Numbered from the stretch's first letter, positions 24,801 through 37,658 are shown. The stretch: DNA of 64,000 nt from Hydrangea macrophylla (GCA_033977485.1 CM066993.1:33768501-33832500), one strand, 5' to 3'. Translations and numbers: made by a program. Notes: generated from the sequence alone by a model not told the origin.

Positions 24801-27190
24801 ATGGCTGGAAAGAGGACCAAATCAAAGGGGATTTCCTAGGAGGTAGGCTCACGCTACCCTTTTTTAGAACCTGTCTTGGAACCCGTCATAGAACCGGTAA
24901 TAGAACCGGTAGATAGCTCAGTAGCCAGTCAAGCAGACTTATCTATTATAGGTAATAACTTGCTAGAACTTTTTAACCAACGCTTTGCTGAGATGTCCAT
25001 TAGGCAAGACCAGACTTTTACCCAAGTGAGTGAGATGTTCTGTGAAATGAAGGAATGGAAAGAACACCAAGCAGGTGATCCTTCATACCCATCCATTCCA
25101 CCAACCTTCCTGTCTCAGGTTGGGTTGGGGGCAAGTCAATATACCCCTTCCTCCTCCCAGACCGAAAAATACATTACACCTCCAAAGAGGGATGGCAAGG
25201 AAATTTTAGGAGAGACCCTGAACCCTCCTAGGGTTATAGTCCGACCAGGCAACACCATCAAGGAGCCACTGATCGGTCCAAATGGGCAAAATTTTGACCA
25301 TCAGTAGGGAAGAGTTAACCCGCTGTTCAGAGATAATTTACTCACCAAGGACAAACCTATGGGGAATGACGGACTCGGTCTAGAACATGAGACTGGCATA
25401 AGAAGGGGTATCCCTGTCCAAACGGTTAGGATAGACCAAGAACATATTATTGAAGTCATTCGCCAAGACTTTGTTGGCCTACTCCGCAGAACCCAGAGTT
25501 TTGTCTATAGGAGGCCGCATAGCGATGTCATTGAAAGAGTGCCTCTTCCCCGAGGATATAAGGTGCCCAATTTCACAACATTCTTGGGTGAGGGAGACCA
25601 GTTGACCGTGGAGCATATCAGTCGATTCCTGCTTCAGAGTGGAAAGGTGAGTAACCTAGGAGATATGCTACTAAAGTTGCTCCCCAATTCCTTGACTGGG
25701 GTAGCTTTTAGTTGGTACATTAACTTACCTCCAAACTCTTTCCACACCTGGAACCAAATGGAAGAAGCATTTCATGCCCAATTTTATCGGACTGAGCTCG
25801 AAGTCTTGATGGCCAATTTAACTAGGCTGAGTCAGCTCCCAAATGAATTTGCAGAAGCTTACATAGCCTGATTTAAATGGGCTAAACACCGCAGCAAGGT
25901 AATGTTGCCCAAAGAAGAATTCATCAACATAGCATTAGGTGGATTAACCTTCGAACTTAGGAAAAAGTTTGAGGGTATGGGTTTTCGCGATCTCTTCGAA
26001 TTGGCTACTCGAGCTATCAGATATGAGTGCATGCTCGAGGAGGAACAAGAAAGGAAGAATTCATCCAAGGGAACCTATTACAGGGATCCTAACTATCATG
26101 CTACCGAGTGTGAAATCAACACTGAGGTAGACGTGGCCGAGATAGTCTCAAAATGGCCATATTTATGTCTGCGGTTGCCAAAACCGACTGATGCGCAACT
26201 ATCATCAGTCAAGAAATAGCCTTTTGAGGCCGACAAGCAATACTCATTTAACATAGCGATGGCTGATCAAATTTTTGATTTCATGATGGCCGATAAGCAA
26301 ATTCGGCTGCCTCACGAAGTAAAATTACCTTCGGCCAACGAGTTGAAAGGGAAAGAGTATTGTAATTGGCACAACTCTTGGCGCCATACCACTAACAATT
26401 GTCTGGTGCTCTAAAATATTTTATAGGATATGATTGATAAGGGGAATTTGAAGTTCGTCGAGAAAGAAAAGGAGGTAATTGGGGTGGATAGCAACCCATT
26501 TCTCAAAATAGTGGGGGCAAACATGGTGCTTGATTTTACCATCATGAGTAGGCCAAAGGAAAAGATCTGTCTCAGAGGAACAGACACCAAAGAAACAAGC
26601 ATGAACGTGAATGAACAAAAATCTAGGGCGAGATTGGCTTATAGTACAAGGCCAATCAGGACGAGAGTAAGGTTCGAACTTTGCAGTGGATGGTCGATTT
26701 GATCAAGCAAGGGTTGTGTCCGAAATGCAAGGCTGAGGTAACTAAAACCCCCGAGCCAAAACAGGAAAGGGCGCATCAGCCACCAAATCTAAGGAGACCG
26801 ATTCAAAGCCGCCTCACTTATCCAAGCCAGGAGAACTGTAGGAAGCCCAACTTCTAGAAGCATGAGTATTATCTGGATTAACCAAGGCAAGTGACCAGGG
26901 ACTTGAGAAGGAAAACTTACCAACATCAAGACCAATCCCCGCACATGGTTATTCCACCACAAGCTGAAGTAAACCGTTGGAAAAGAGTGGAGCACCCCAA
27001 ATCCCAGAGCACGCAAACTTCAGCAAGACGTAAAAATAGATAATACAGAGGCTGAGGCAGTCAGCTCGAGACTAGGAAGCTAGGAACTACTTGGAAAAGA
27101 AGTGGGCAAATCAACAAAAAGACTTGGTGCCATGGGCGATCCTAAGCCGTAAAGGGAAGGAGAAGTTCGAGGTCAAGAACCAGGATACAA
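24801..27190 (+). pseudogene. Element D gag, many stops
   Basis: Gag packages the genomic RNA. An ATG at 24801 opens a frame (MAGKRTKSKG) that stops within 15 codons, reopens with EPV repeats at about 24865-24915 and continues with further stops at 25305 and 25869. The capsid core is recognisable at about 25540-26070, with the stretches YKVPNFTTFLGEGDQ, SLTGVAFSWYINLP and FAEAYIARFKWAKHR (one stop read through in the last). This is the Tat/Ogre-type gag. A CNWHNSWRHTTNNC box (near 26368-26410) and CPKCKAE (near 26720) look like zinc-binding remnants. The density of stops shows it is dead. Confidence 0.8.
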
Positions 27191-27225
27191 AACTTTAGAA
27201 GCTTAAAACACCATCAGTTCTGGAG

Positions 27226-27849
27226 GTGAACGAATTGGACTTAGATATGGCCGATATCGATTCGGATTACGAAGAATCATTGGACAAATACATCCAGTTT
27301 GGGAACATTCCAAAAGACTTCTTGGTAAATACGGTTTATAAATTATCGATGTCTTTCGGAGCGATGCCCGACCAAGGAAGCAAGATAGAGGGTGATGTGC
27401 ATGAGGGCAAGGGACCGACAACGCCAGTATTAGTCAACCAAGAAGTGAAAACAGAAAAGTCAAAGGTGTCGGTAATCAGGCTAAAGACCGACGATGAAAA
27501 AGGAAAGAAACCTGCTAAAGTTGTATTTGAAAAACCAGCAGAAGGAATGTCACAACATCTGAAGCCGTTATACATCAACGCAGCTATTGATGGAGTGCCA
27601 TATTCGAGGGTGCTGATCGATAATGGAGCTGTGGTGAACATCCTACCATCCATTATGTTGCTGAAATTGCAACATGATGAGAGCAAGCTGATCCCAACTG
27701 AGCTCACAGTCTGTGGGTTTACAGGGACACCGGCAAAGACGAAAGGGATCCTCCCAGGAGAGCTCATCGTGGGAAAGAGGACCACCATGACAGCTTTCTT
27801 TGTGGTGGATTCCGGAGCATCATACAATGCCTTGCTCGATAGGGATTAG
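27226..27849 (+). pseudogene. Element D aspartic protease region
   Basis: The frame is open for 207 codons. LIDNGAVVNILPSIMLLKL (about 27614-27670) is the active-site region, in the D-N-G form common in Tat/Ogre and Athila proteases, and AFFVVDSGASYNALLDRD closes the domain (to 27849). The enzyme would cleave the polyprotein. A stop follows where the polyprotein should continue (YNALLGRDWIH-type end). Confidence 0.85.
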
Positions 27850-28439
27850 ATTTACACTAGTTGGTGTATTCCTTCAACATTGCATCAGTTCCTAATTTTC
27901 TGGAAACGATGACGAGGTGGAAGTGGTTTGGGCTGATCACAAGCCTTTTGTTGCCAATGTCCACTGCTCTAAGGCCGTTTTGTATAAAGATGATATTGAC
28001 CCTGTCAAATTCATTGGAACAGACAAGAATGGTAGGCCAAAATCGGCCACCATGGTGAAGGATCAAAAGAATCAATTGATTCAAGTATACAAACAACTCA
28101 TTTGGCAATCAATCGTGATTATGCCAATCGACGATGACATAGACCTCAACATTCCCAATAGACCAGAACCCGTCGTCAGTGAAACTTAGAAGGGCTCTGG
28201 TTGTGCATGCTAGTATGGCCAGGATGCGGGCATTTCTGGTAGACAAGCAAGCACAGATATCAGTGGCCAATGTGGCTGATATTATGGAAGATTGTCAGGA
28301 AGAAATGATGGAAGACTGCATAAAGCTAGAAGAGTTGTTTTTGGCCCCTACAAAGCTTGACGACTTAAAGGCCAATGTACAAAATCCTCTTCTTAAGTTT
28401 AATTTAGGGGCAAGAGTTGAATACCAGCCTACCTAGATA

Positions 28440-29485
28440 ATCAGTTACTCGAGCCCGATTTCCAAGCTTCGCCGATCTCTCTTACCAGAGAATTTAAGGA
28501 TTACTTTGCTTGGAATTACCATAAAATGCTAAGGCTGGCGAGAGAGCTGGTAGAACACCGCTTACCTATCAAGGAAGGGTGCAGGCCATTCAAGCAGTTA
28601 CCCAGAAGAATGTCCCCAGAGATAGTTATCCAAGTTAAAGAAGAAATAGAAAGACTGTTGAAGGCTGGCTTCATAAGGATAACCAGGTTCGTCGATTGGA
28701 TTTCCAATATTGTACCAGTAGTCAAGAAAAACGATAAGATAAGGGTCTGTATAGATTTCAAAAACCTGAATTTGGCTACACCAAAAGATGAATACCCAAT
28801 GTCGATGGCCGATCAGCTTATTGACGCTGCGGCCAAACATAAAATCTTATCCTTTATGGACGGGCATTCAGGATATAATCAGATATATATCACTAAAGAT
28901 GACATCCCCAAGACCGCATTCAGATGTCTAGGCGCAATTGGAACGTTCGAATGTGTAGTTATGCCGTTCGGACTGAAAAACGCTGGAGCAACATATTAGC
29001 GAGCCATGAATGCAATTTTCCATGATATGATAAGAAAAATCACGAAAGTTTACATCGATGACATAGTAGTAAAATCTGCCACACAAGAGAAGCACTTGGC
29101 CGATTTATAAAGATCGTTTGAGAGGATGAGGATCCATGGGCTGAAGATGAATCCCTTCAAGTGTGCTTTTGGAGTATCGATAGGGAACTTTCTGGGCTTC
29201 CTAGTACACCAAAGAGGCATTGAGGTTGATGAAAATAAAGTCTGATCCATTCAATCAGCGGAGCCCTCGAATAATAAGAAAGAGCTACAAAGACTCCTCA
29301 GGCAAATCAACTTTCTGCGGAGGTTCATTTCAAACTGCGCAGAACGGACACATGTTTGGTCTCCGTTACTCAAACTGAATACCGAGGAAGAATTCAAGTG
29401 GGAAAATCAGCATCAAAAGGCCTTTGAAGCTATCAAACGATATTTATCTGAACCACCTGTAATCATACCTCCAAGGAAGTAGTGA
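28440..29485 (+). pseudogene. Element D reverse transcriptase
   Basis: The RT motifs are in order: KEEIERLLKAGFIR, VPVVKKNDKIRVCIDFKNLN, MDGHSGYNQI, KTAFRC and MPFGLKNAGATY (a stop follows at 28998). The catalytic box VYIDDIVVKS (near 29053) is intact. The thumb and connection follow (LKMNPFKCAFGV, NFLGFLVHQRGIE). In-frame stops occur near 28997, 29108, 29244 and 29482. The D-D pair survives although the reading frame does not. Confidence 0.9.
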
Positions 29486-29499
29486 CCGTTAAAACTGTA

Positions 29500-29880
29500 C
29501 TTATCGACCTCAGATAAATCAATAGCATGCATGCTAGTACAGGATAATGAGTGGGGAAAGGAACAAGTAGTGTATTTTCTAAGTAGAGTTCTAACTGCTG
29601 TCAAGCGTAGATACTCGTCGATAGAAAAATTATGTTTGGCCTTCTACTTTGCTTCACAAAAATTAAGAGTATATATGCTCCCTGTTTTGGTTTACTTGAC
29701 TTACCAAACTGACGTCATCAAATACATGCTGTCAAGACCGATAATGCATGGGCGTATAGGAAAGTGGACTCTGGCTATGATGGAGTTCACATTTCAATTC
29801 ATTCCACAGAGATTGGTGAAAGGACAGGCCCTCGCCGATTTCCTGGGCGATCATCCTTATTTGGATGTTAATCCAGATTT
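29500..29880 (+). pseudogene. Element D first RNase H domain
   Basis: The stretches EQVVYFLSRVLTAVKRRYSS, IEKLCLAFYFASQKLR and GRIGKWTLAMMEFTFQFIP identify the usual Ty3/gypsy RNase H and its tether. It starts after a stop at about 29482. Confidence 0.8.
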
Positions 29881-30425
29881 AAATGAAGTAATTGATTCCA
29901 CTCGATTATCAACAATTTCTCTGTGCCCTTGGACGTTTATATTTGACAGATCAAGAAATGCTGACAGAGCAGGGGCAGGAATAATTATTATATCACCGAG
30001 AAAAAGAAAGAGCGTTTTCTCATTCAAATTAGAATTTGAGTGTTCTAGCAATCAGGATGAATATAAAGCGTTAATCATTTGCCTTGAAATAATGGCCGAG
30101 TTGGACATATAGATGATTCATACTATCGATGAATCAAACCTTGTTATTAACCAGCTCAGTGATGAGTATTGGTGCAAGAGTTGGGAGTTGTTAACTTTCT
30201 ACTCAATTGCCCTCCAATTATTATGAGAGTTTGATGACGTTAGAGTCCAACACGTTGCTCGAGCCTAAAATTTCAAAGCCGACAATTTGGCACAGGTTGC
30301 ATCAGGAACCAAACTGGAAGTAACTGATAATGAAAAGTTAATAAGAGTGCAAAGAAAAGTCCTACCATCAGTAAGGCAACGAGAAGTGGCAACGAAAGTT
30401 TTCTCGGTGATCATGGATGATTAGG
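29881..30425 (+). pseudogene. Element D second (archaeal-like) RNase H domain
   Basis: WTFIFDRSRNADRAGAGIII and NQDEYKALIICLEIM are the beginning and the first helix of the extra RNase H seen in Tat-lineage elements; the usual D-G-S is D-R-S here. In-frame stops occur at 30110 and beyond. The domain lies between the first RNase H and integrase, as in other Tat elements. Confidence 0.8.
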
Positions 30426-31697
30426 ATTGGAGAGTCCCAATAAGCAGATGCCTCCTACATCCAAGCAGAGAGACTGAGAGGAAAACAAAATTATCTTTGG
30501 TCAATTATGTCTTACTTAATGGAGAACTGTTTAAGAAAAGCCTCAAGGATGAAGTTTTATTGAGATGCCTGGACAAGCTCGAGGCCATGAAAGTAATGGC
30601 CGAACTACACGAAGGTATTTGCAGAGCCCACCAGGTAGGTACAAAGATGAAATGGCTACTTAGAAGACATAATTACTATTGGCCGAGCATGCTAAAAGAT
30701 TGCATTGATTATGCCAAAGGATGCCAGGTGTGCCAGAGGCATGGGCCAATACAACAACTACCAGCTACCGATATGCAGGTGATCGTAAGGCCATGGCCAT
30801 TCCGGGGATGGGCCATGGATTTAATTCGTAAAATCTACCCACCATCCTCGGGCCAACACTGATTTATTGTGGTGGCTACTGATTACTTCACAAAATGGGT
30901 GGAGCTAGTACAAGCCAAATTGGTAAACCAAGTATATGTAATTAAGTTCATTAACGAGCATATAATTCACTGATTCGGGCTTCCAGAAACTGTCACGGCA
31001 GATCAAGGATCAGTCTTCACTAGAGATGAGGTAAAGGCATTTGCTAAAAGCTGAGGTATTAAAATCCTAAATTCAACTCTGTATTTTGCCCAGGGAAATG
31101 GGCAGGCCGAATCCTCAAACAAAATAATCAAAGGAATAATACAGAAGATGGTGGGGAGTAACCCTAGGGTATGGCACGATTTGTTATCTGAGGCACTGTG
31201 GGCATATCGGACATCAAAGAGATCGGCCACAAACATTATACCATTTATGCTAACCTATGGTCATGACGCAATGCTACCTATGGAAGTTACTGTTCGGTCA
31301 GCAAGACAAGCTTTCCAACTCGGCCTTGACTCAGCTGAGTACACCGAGGCATTGTTGGCCGAGTTGGAAGAACTCGATGACGTTCGTCTTAAAGCTTTAG
31401 ATTGCATTAAGGCACTGAAGAACAGAGTAACTTGGGCATACAACAAAAAGGGTCAAGCACAAGTCTTTTGGCGAAGGAGACCTAGTTTGGAAAGCCGTAC
31501 TGCCATTAGGTGAAAAGGATGGCCGATATGGAAAATAGTCAGCTAAGTGGGAAGGACCATATCAAGTTATATCAGTCATTACGAGGAGAGCCTATCGGCT
31601 AATGGATCTAGATGGTGACATGCATGCAAGGTCGATAATCCGAAAATATTTAAAGCAATATGCACCATCACTTTGGGAAACAGCAAAATTAGATTAA
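30426..31697 (+). pseudogene. Element D integrase
   Basis: The zinc finger is present (HEGICRAHQVGTKMKWLL, then CQVCQRHG). The core has WAMDLI, TDYFTKWVE, the D region TADQGSVFTRDEV and AQGNGQAESSNK carrying the final Glu. The C-terminal part reads VWHDLLSEALWAYRTSKRSA and TYGHDAMLPMEV and ends LKQYAPSLWE before a TAA at 31695-31697. Stops interrupt at about 30860, 30972, 31052 and 31511. The end of pol faces the end of the antisense gene across 96 bp. Confidence 0.88.
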
Positions 31698-31793
31698 ATC
31701 CAAAAATGCTTCACTAATACTTTGGGAATTATACAAGGTATGGCCGTTAGTTGAAACAAACAGCTAAACAAAAAAAAAGAGTAAATAAATACA

Positions 31794-32489
31794 TTATTTC
31801 TTTACAAATTTCAATCTTAGTTTCTCCCAAGCCTGGTCCAGATATTCTAGTTCCCTCTCGGAGTTGGTCTTGTCGGCTTGCCACTTACTCGCCTCAGCCG
31901 CCGTCATAGTCAAGGCTTCGACGTACTCCTGCGCAGTATGCCCGACATCAAGTATAGCCTTTTTAGAGAGAGCAAGGCAAGCATCAGTATTCTTGAGATC
32001 GGCTTTGATTTTTGCCAACTCAGTCTCAAGCCTGGCCTTCTCCTGTTGAAAGCGCTCCTTCAGGGCCTTGGAAGCTTCATACTGCTTCTTGCAGACCCCC
32101 AGATTATCCACTTGTACTTTGCGTACCCTTGATTTCTCGTCAATTATGGATACACGCTTGGTGGTGGCACGATGTCTGTTCAGTTAATCTAGGAGTCGTA
32201 CTTGCAATTCCCTGAGATGGGCCTTCATCTCATTAATAATATCCAAGCAAGAAAGCAGCAGGCCCATGGCCTAGTGGAACTCCTCAAAGTCAGGGAGTTG
32301 GGAGAGTTTACGTTAGACCGTAGTCCTAAACCACTCCTCGACCCTTTAATACTCAGCAGCAGAGGGAGCAGCACTAGCTTGAGGCACCATCGGTTCGGCC
32401 TGAAGGAGCTGCTCAGGATTCAGGAGAGCGAAGAAGGCCTCGACGGAAGAGACCGAGGTGAAGTCGGGAATGGGGAGAGAGATAAAAAC
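31794..32489 (-). pseudogene. Element D antisense gene, last exon (coiled coil)
   Basis: This is the final exon of the antisense gene that starts at 60617. It begins at the acceptor ttgtag/gt (plus 32490-32492) and runs in phase to the TAA at 31794-31796. After an N-terminal stretch with four stops it encodes a long charged helix (EASKALKERFQQEKARLE, TELAKIKADLKN), which I read as a coiled coil. The segment from 32111 to the end is open. It converges with pol. Confidence 0.75.
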
Positions 32490-32565
32490 CTACAAGAGGA
32501 GATCCAATAAGCATAAAGACAAAAAGAGAGCATGCAAAAAAAATCAAACGAATAAGCCAGATTAC

Positions 32566-33005
32566 CTGGACCGAAGGGGAGCTGGTCGAAGAAGTTGCAG
32601 ATGGCGGTGGTGGTGCGATGAGTGCTTGCGTTTGAACCGGCGGAGAGACTGATGTCTCGGTGTGAGAACCACCGGTAGAAGGAGGCTGAACAGGGACTTC
32701 TTTCTCACCCATGATCTTAGTATCCCGAGGGGATCCAGGGTCACTAAGCTCAATGGGATCATTGTGATCCGATTCAAGGGGCCTCTCGTCCTCAGCAGTT
32801 CTTGAGGTCTCACCAGCGCCAGTACTATCAGTGGTAGGTGATAATACCTCATCCATACCTTTTAGGATGGCCATCCTTGCTACATCCAGCCCTCTTAAAC
32901 ATTGAAGCTCGGCCATCAGTTGTTCGTAAGTCATCTGAGGAGCGGCCTCAGTTGGGGCGGCTGGGGAGGAAGCTAAAGCAGGAGGCTTGAGAGGAGATTT
33001 TGGAG
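32566..33005 (-). pseudogene. Element D antisense gene, exon 3 (3' part)
   Basis: The open minus frame has a proline-rich start (KSPLKPPALASSP), a short helix (TYEQLMAELQCLRGLD) and a low-complexity acidic/serine tail ending SPSVQ at a gtaat donor (plus 32565). Its 5' part is at 36295-36378: removing the solo LTR at 33006-36294 and one TSD restores the frame exactly, at a run of prolines. The intron to the last exon is 76 bp (32490-32565). Confidence 0.8.
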
Positions 33006-36000
33006 TGTAGACACCCCATTTTGTCGGCTATCAGATTTAGGAGACCCATAGCTTGGTGGTTCACAATGATCGTAAAAGACTCAAAAGGACTCTCGGAAGA
33101 CAGCTTCATCCCTCAGAATGCTCAGAATGACCAAAATACCCCTGAAAGCCCGAAAACTCCCAGATTTGGTCCCAAAGTTCTGAAAACATGATATGTCGTA
33201 AGAAAAGCGATAAAATGAGTTTTAAAGAGAAATCGACTAAAATTGTCAGCTCCCAGAGACCCCCGGAAGTCCCGGAAGCTCCTAAAAAGTCCCCGTTGAC
33301 CGGTTTGACCAAGGTTTGACTAGGTTTGACTAGGTTTGACCAAGGTTTGACCAGGTTTGACCAAATTTGACCAAGTTTGACCGAAATTGTCCAAATTCAC
33401 CAAAATCATGAAGAACGTGTTAAAACAAGTTCCAAAAGAAAATCGAGCGAAAACATCAGCTCCTAGAGGTCTCCAAAACTTCCCGGGAATCCCAGGTTTG
33501 ACCAGTTTGACCAGAATTTGACTTTGGAACCAGGGAACCAAAACAATTTTCAAACATTTTTCATGGATACTAGAGGTCAATAGCTTTCCAACGGTATATC
33601 GCACATAATTTCTGGATTTAAAACGAATTTATTATGAATTTCCAAAGGCGAAAAAGGCGATCAAATCGGCTTTTATCGCGAATACCGCAAAACTTTTCAA
33701 AGTCACCTATCCCCGAACTATTTTTTTATGTAAAATAGACTCCACTACCTTTCCAACGGTATATCACAACCTTAATTTGGAGTTCGTATGCATTTTCTGT
33801 GAATTTCGGACGAAATAGGGTCTTTTCGCGAATACCGGAACTTCAGGGGGCCTAAATAGCATTATCTTGACGGAGGGAGGAGCACTGCCGCCTTGGCACT
33901 GGCCCACTACCGCCGCGGCACTCCCCCCCAGAATAGTGTATTTTTGTAATAATTTTTGTGGCCCCATTTTGATTAATTAAAAGCCAAAACGACATAGTTT
34001 TATGATTTCAGATGTTTGGAGCCAATGGGAATACTTTCTAAATCCCAAAACCACCCCAAGTTGGCCTATATAAGTACCCCATTACTCTTCATTTTGGGGG
34101 GGGGGGTCAAATGTAAGCTTTGAAAAAGTTTGGGAGAAAAGTTGTAGAGATAAGGTTAGAATAGAGAGAAAGAAGCTTTCTTCTTTGATTTTCCAAAACA
34201 AAAGTGAGTTCTAAACTTTGTTTTTACTTCATTACTCCCATTTATTTCAACATTCAATACTCTCAACCACCATTTTAGTGAGCATTCAAGAGAGTGGAAG
34301 CTTCTTCCATGACTAGTGTCATTACATATGAGTGAAACACCCATCTACAAGTCTCATGCTTCATGAATATCATCTATTGATTATCATCTACTTGCTTGTT
34401 TATTTATTGTTCATCTCTTCTTATCCCATTTCTTTTTATTTTCTTTATTTACTTACTAGTTCATCATCATCTAAGTGATGACGTGAAGTTTGGGGTGAGT
34501 GAATCCTTATGGATAGTAGCTATTGACCTCAAAAACATGTTTGATAGATGATGATCATAACCTCAATACTTCCAAGGTATTCTTGGAATGTATTGAAGTT
34601 ATGTTCAAAAATAAAATAAATCTCTCCAACAATCTTGGAGGTTCTTAATGATGAGTTTGATGTGGGTATTCTAAGTGGCTATGATCCTTATTGAGTGTTA
34701 AAAATATGTCTTCAAAACATCTATTTCAAAACCCCTCTCAATCCCTCTCATTTGGTTTCAAGAAACAAAACTTTGTTTTCTCCAAAATCTTCAAAACAAC
34801 GAGTCAAAACAGTGAGTGAGTTGAGTTCAAAGATTTCTCTAGAACTCAATACTCAACATATGGATGCAAGGCCACTTGGAAAGTCTTCCTAACTCATTGG
34901 AGAACACCCATGATTTTTGGTTTGACTTGGAAGTACTTGGAAATGGTCCATTTGGATCCCAATATTCCTTCCAAACATTCTGATTTTTCTGTCACAGCAG
35001 CTAGGTCCACTAACAACCTCTTTTACAGAAAACGTTTCCAAAAAATGTGGTCCTAACTTATTTTTCCCTTACAATTCAATGTCTTAGGGAACTCTCTGCA
35101 TAAAATGGGCCTCTAGATCATTATTTTTCATTTTCTAAGATTTTTCAACATTTCAGTCGATGGTACGGACTCTGTTTCTGAGTGACCTTCATTGTTTATA
35201 TGATTTCTCTCAATATGTGATAGCTATTCAAGATTGGCCTTCTGGGTTGTGTTCTAGACACAATAAGGAACATCTCCATAAACAATCATGCATTGAAAAC
35301 ATTCCTAACCCCTCTTTTCAAATTCCAAAAGATCATGCTACTGCCACTATTCACAGCAAGTACATTCCAACTTTCATTCTTTGATTTGATGCTCATATGC
35401 ATTCCAAATTAGTTCATATCTTAGGAAGTAGTTCATACTACATTTGTACACATCCCATGTTAATTTCATTCATTCATTCATACACATTTTAGACTTCTAA
35501 GTCATTCTAGAAATCCATGTACACAAAACACACTACAACCTTTGTACATCTTAGATACATACATTGCATCCATGCAAGATTTGGGGTTTTTGTAACTCTT
35601 AATCTAAGGAGATTATAAGGAATGAACTTGATCACACATTCATGCTTCCCCTCGATCTAATCATCCTTTCTTATCCGTCCCGGGGATTGAGAAATCTTTT
35701 TTTTTTTTTTTTTAAATTAACATACATCATGTTTAGCTTGCTAAGCATATTTTGATCTCTTTGATTATTTGTTTCAAGAACAATTCATGTCCCCTTTAGA
35801 TTAAGGAAACTAATTACTTGATACATGATTAGACGATTTTTCCTAGGTTTATTTGTGTGATCTTTCACTTTACATTGCATGATATTTGACTTAGATCTTA
35901 TGAATGATATTTTATCTTTTGATCTCCATTTCAGATTTTCTTATGTGATGTAATATATACTATCATAGTATTATTTGTCGAACCATACACAGTATAAGAT

Positions 36001-36294
36001 GATTATTTGGATGCTAATTGAGGCCCGTCGTAAGACGGGGCGAGTTGAGGGTGTTTTAGTCGTGACAAAGGCTCCTTCCTCTCTCGTACCAAAACCCCGA
36101 ACCAAGTTTTTTGGTGATGAAGGGCCGGTGCCCTTATCCGCTTGGGTGAGTCAAAATTAGGTTTCTTGGTTCCTTAAAGACTAAGTGGCGACTCTGTATC
36201 TGTTTTCAATAGACTTTTCGTTTTCTTTCCTTGATTTAAATCAATTTCAAAGCAATCTCAAACGAGAGAAGTGGTCCGATTTCGCGTGTCCACA
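33006..36294 (+). mobile_element. Solo LTR G (3.3 kb) in an exon of the antisense gene
   Basis: It begins TGTAGACACCCCATTTTG and ends GCGTGTCCACA, flanked by TSD tggag at 33001-33005 and 36295-36299. It contains a TATA-like box (ctatataag, near 34066) and the typical phrase ctaagtggcgactctg near 36181. There is no coding region. Excising it restores the open frame of the interrupted exon, which supports the borders. Solo LTRs arise by recombination between the two LTRs of an element. Confidence 0.85.
33302..33383. repeat. Tandem repeat of about 10 bp, ggtttgacca
   Basis: Seven or eight imperfect copies of ggtttgac(c/t)a lie inside solo LTR G. Confidence 0.9.
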
Positions 36295-36378
36295 TGGAGG
36301 CGGTGGTATCTTTGCCCGAGAAGATGGAGGTTTCATTGTTACCAGTCGAGTCTCCTTGCGAGCAGCACCACTAGCCCC
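36295..36378 (-). pseudogene. Element D antisense gene, exon 3 (5' part)
   Basis: It starts after the acceptor cag/gggg (plus 36379-36381) and encodes a basic, proline-rich linker (SGAARKETRLVTMKPPSSR), then is cut by solo LTR G. The preceding intron is 75 bp (36379-36453) with gtatgg and cag borders. Confidence 0.8.
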
Positions 36379-36453
36379 CTGTTTCCATGCAAAAGAAAGA
36401 TTAACCTCAGCCCATTCATAGAAGAAAAAATAAACCAAAAGGAAAACCCATAC

Positions 36454-36569
36454 CTTGCCCGATTTAACGGTGGTCGTGGCTACATTGCGACGTTGATGAG
36501 TGGATAGAGGGATATCTTCGTCCGACTCCACATCGGTCACTCTAGATGGGTTTTCCCTTGGAAGGGCCT
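36454..36569 (-). pseudogene. Element D antisense gene, exon 2
   Basis: This 116-nt exon (ALPRENPSRVTDVESDEDI...) lies between the acceptor ttgttcag (plus 36570) and the donor gtatgg (plus 36453). Phase 1 matches the end of exon 1 at 58567. Element E sits in the intron between them. Confidence 0.8.
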
Positions 36570-36624
36570 CTGAACAAGAATTAGAAATGAAATCAGTTAG
36601 AGAAGTGGAAGGTGGAATAAAACA

Positions 36625-37256
36625 TGATGTTGCCAAAAATTGGTAAGAGAGATTAAAAGAGAGATATGGGGACACAAGAGCTTGTATATGGTTCGGTCCA
36701 GTTAAGGAGGTGACCTACATCCACGGTTGCGTCAGTGTGCTTCACTAGCAGATCACCAGCGGGCCTGGCAAGCCAACAGTTTAGGCGACATTACCAGTAA
36801 AACCGATCGGGTTTATGCGTATGAGTGAGAATTAAATTCTATTCTTTTTGATCGAATGTCCTCCCCTTTAATGGGGGTGAGCGACCTCTTTTATAGGTGC
36901 AAGAGACCACCCGTACATGGTAAGTTTGTAGATTAGGAAGCCTAATCTATTTACAGCCGAATTTACATAAATCTAAGGATGTTTCCTAAGGAGTTTAGGA
37001 AACTGCTTGCTCCTTCCATTTAGTCTTCTAACTGGGCTAGGAAACTGCCTAGAGGCTTGTTGACCAAGCAACCAAGCCTACTGGGGCACGTCCATGTGGG
37101 TCCATCTGGAAAAGAATAATTGGGCTTACGGCCATCCCGGGCGGTTTTTCATCACAGCCCGGGATACTGTGTAGTCAGTCCAAATTCAAGAGGACCTAGC
37201 TTCTCTTTACTGAGGTGGCGAGGCCTGACTTTGACCCGATATTTTTGTGCATATCA
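36625..37256 (-). repeat. Element E 3' LTR
   Basis: The LTR is 632 bp. On the minus strand it begins TGATATGCACAAAAATATC and ends ...GGCAACATCA. A TATA-like ctataaaag (minus) lies near 36889-36898. It is homologous to 57958-58547. Confidence 0.92.
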
Positions 37257-37272
37257 GCTGCCCCCCATTTTT
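37257..37272 (-). other. Element E polypurine tract
   Basis: On the minus strand, AAAAATGGGGGGCAGC abuts the 3' LTR. Confidence 0.85.
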
Positions 37273-37648
37273 AAAACTAACGGGATGCTCTATTAGATGA
37301 GGTTTAAAAACTAAGACTACTTCTGATAGAAAACCGTTCGGGAGATGGCCCCAGATTGTTACCCGGATTGCCACTGATTGGGCTGATCTTCTGGGGTCAG
37401 GACCGAGTGGTAGCTATGTGGGTTCGGGACCAAATTCTACCATGTATCAATGGCTGGTTGGCCTGGTTTGGATCTAGTGAGGTGGGTAACTGAACAGTCA
37501 CATCGCAATCAGACCGTCACGTCTGGCATTAATTTGGCATGTCTTTTGAGGCGACGATCTGCGTGCCCGAGATGGCAGTTGTCGGCAGGTTTAGGCGAGA
37601 AAATTTCCTGGCCGTTAGATCTAACTTGATCTGGACTGTCTATGCTCC

Positions 37649-37658
37649 CTATATAAAG
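37649..37658 (+). promoter_or_regulatory. TATA box of element E antisense gene
   Basis: CTATATAAAG lies about 390 bp from the LTR edge, upstream of the antisense reading frame and pointing away from the 3' LTR. The role is inferred from position. It resembles the arrangement in element D. Confidence 0.55.

Noticed and set aside
27226..27849. Intact host aspartic protease gene
   Set aside because: It lies in the correct place and frame order of element D pol and shows the retroelement D-N-G type active site.
36247..36675. 142-codon minus ORF as one continuous exon
   Set aside because: It reads through the 75-bp intron (36379-36453) and into solo LTR G and the E LTR; exon borders explain it better.
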